Shown piece by piece: positions 5,335 to 5,352 of a stretch of 5,352 nt of DNA. Made by a program: the position numbers and the translations under genes. Under the pieces are notes generated by a model. The model worked only from the letters and a program-made list of their open reading frames with translations, was not told the origin of the DNA and ran no database searches. The stretch is from an uncultured Ruminococcus sp. (lineage in GTDB: Bacteria; Bacillota; Clostridia; Oscillospirales; Ruminococcaceae), in NCBI GenBank assembly GCA_937942105.1, contig CALDFS010000370.1, forward strand, positions 1-5,352, given 5' to 3'. The number at the start of each line of letters is the position of its first letter. The stretch's first letter is position 1.

Positions 5335-5352
5335 AACATCGGTGATGAAAGA

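Noticed and set aside
5345..5352. ATG at 5345 as the start of a rightward gene
   Set aside because: It lies within a few bases of the predicted transcription start, has no ribosome binding site and only eight bases are visible.

Overview
The window reads as chromosomal DNA from a low-to-moderate GC Gram-positive bacterium, most likely a Clostridia member of the Oscillospiraceae/Ruminococcus kind. The evidence is tRNA genes with encoded CCA ends, AGGAG-type ribosome binding sites, sigma-A promoters with near-consensus boxes, short intrinsic terminators and an XRE regulator with a long helical tail of a sort common in that group. The genus cannot be fixed from the sequence alone.

Left edge (1-160): the 3' part of tRNA-Gly(TCC) and a complete tRNA-Arg(TCT), 7 bases apart and probably co-transcribed, closed by a strong intrinsic terminator. 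Next (160-662) is a small DUF952-family gene with a short leader that may carry its own promoter and a terminator-like hairpin, ended by its own terminator. From 734 to 1963, a well-formed promoter drives an XRE-type regulator with a helical, TPR-like C-terminal region. A long hairpin at 2003-2044 separates it from the convergent leftward genes.

The right half is on the minus strand: an AraC-family regulator (2078-2977) with an AT-rich upstream region and a good promoter, and a 657-residue ABC-F ATPase (3211-5184) with its own promoter at 5272-5300. ABC-F proteins are soluble twin-ATPase proteins that act on ribosomes, not transporters. A rightward promoter for a gene beyond the window lies at 5306-5334, so the ABC-F gene and that unseen gene are divergently transcribed.

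Nothing shows that the four protein genes form one pathway. Each has its own promoter or terminator and they look like independent single-gene units. No mobile element, CRISPR array or obvious defence system is visible. The most interesting details are small: an intrinsic terminator lying inside the last codons of the ABC-F gene with the stop codon in its U-tract, a mismatched T-stem pair in tRNA-Arg, and hairpins in two mRNA leaders.
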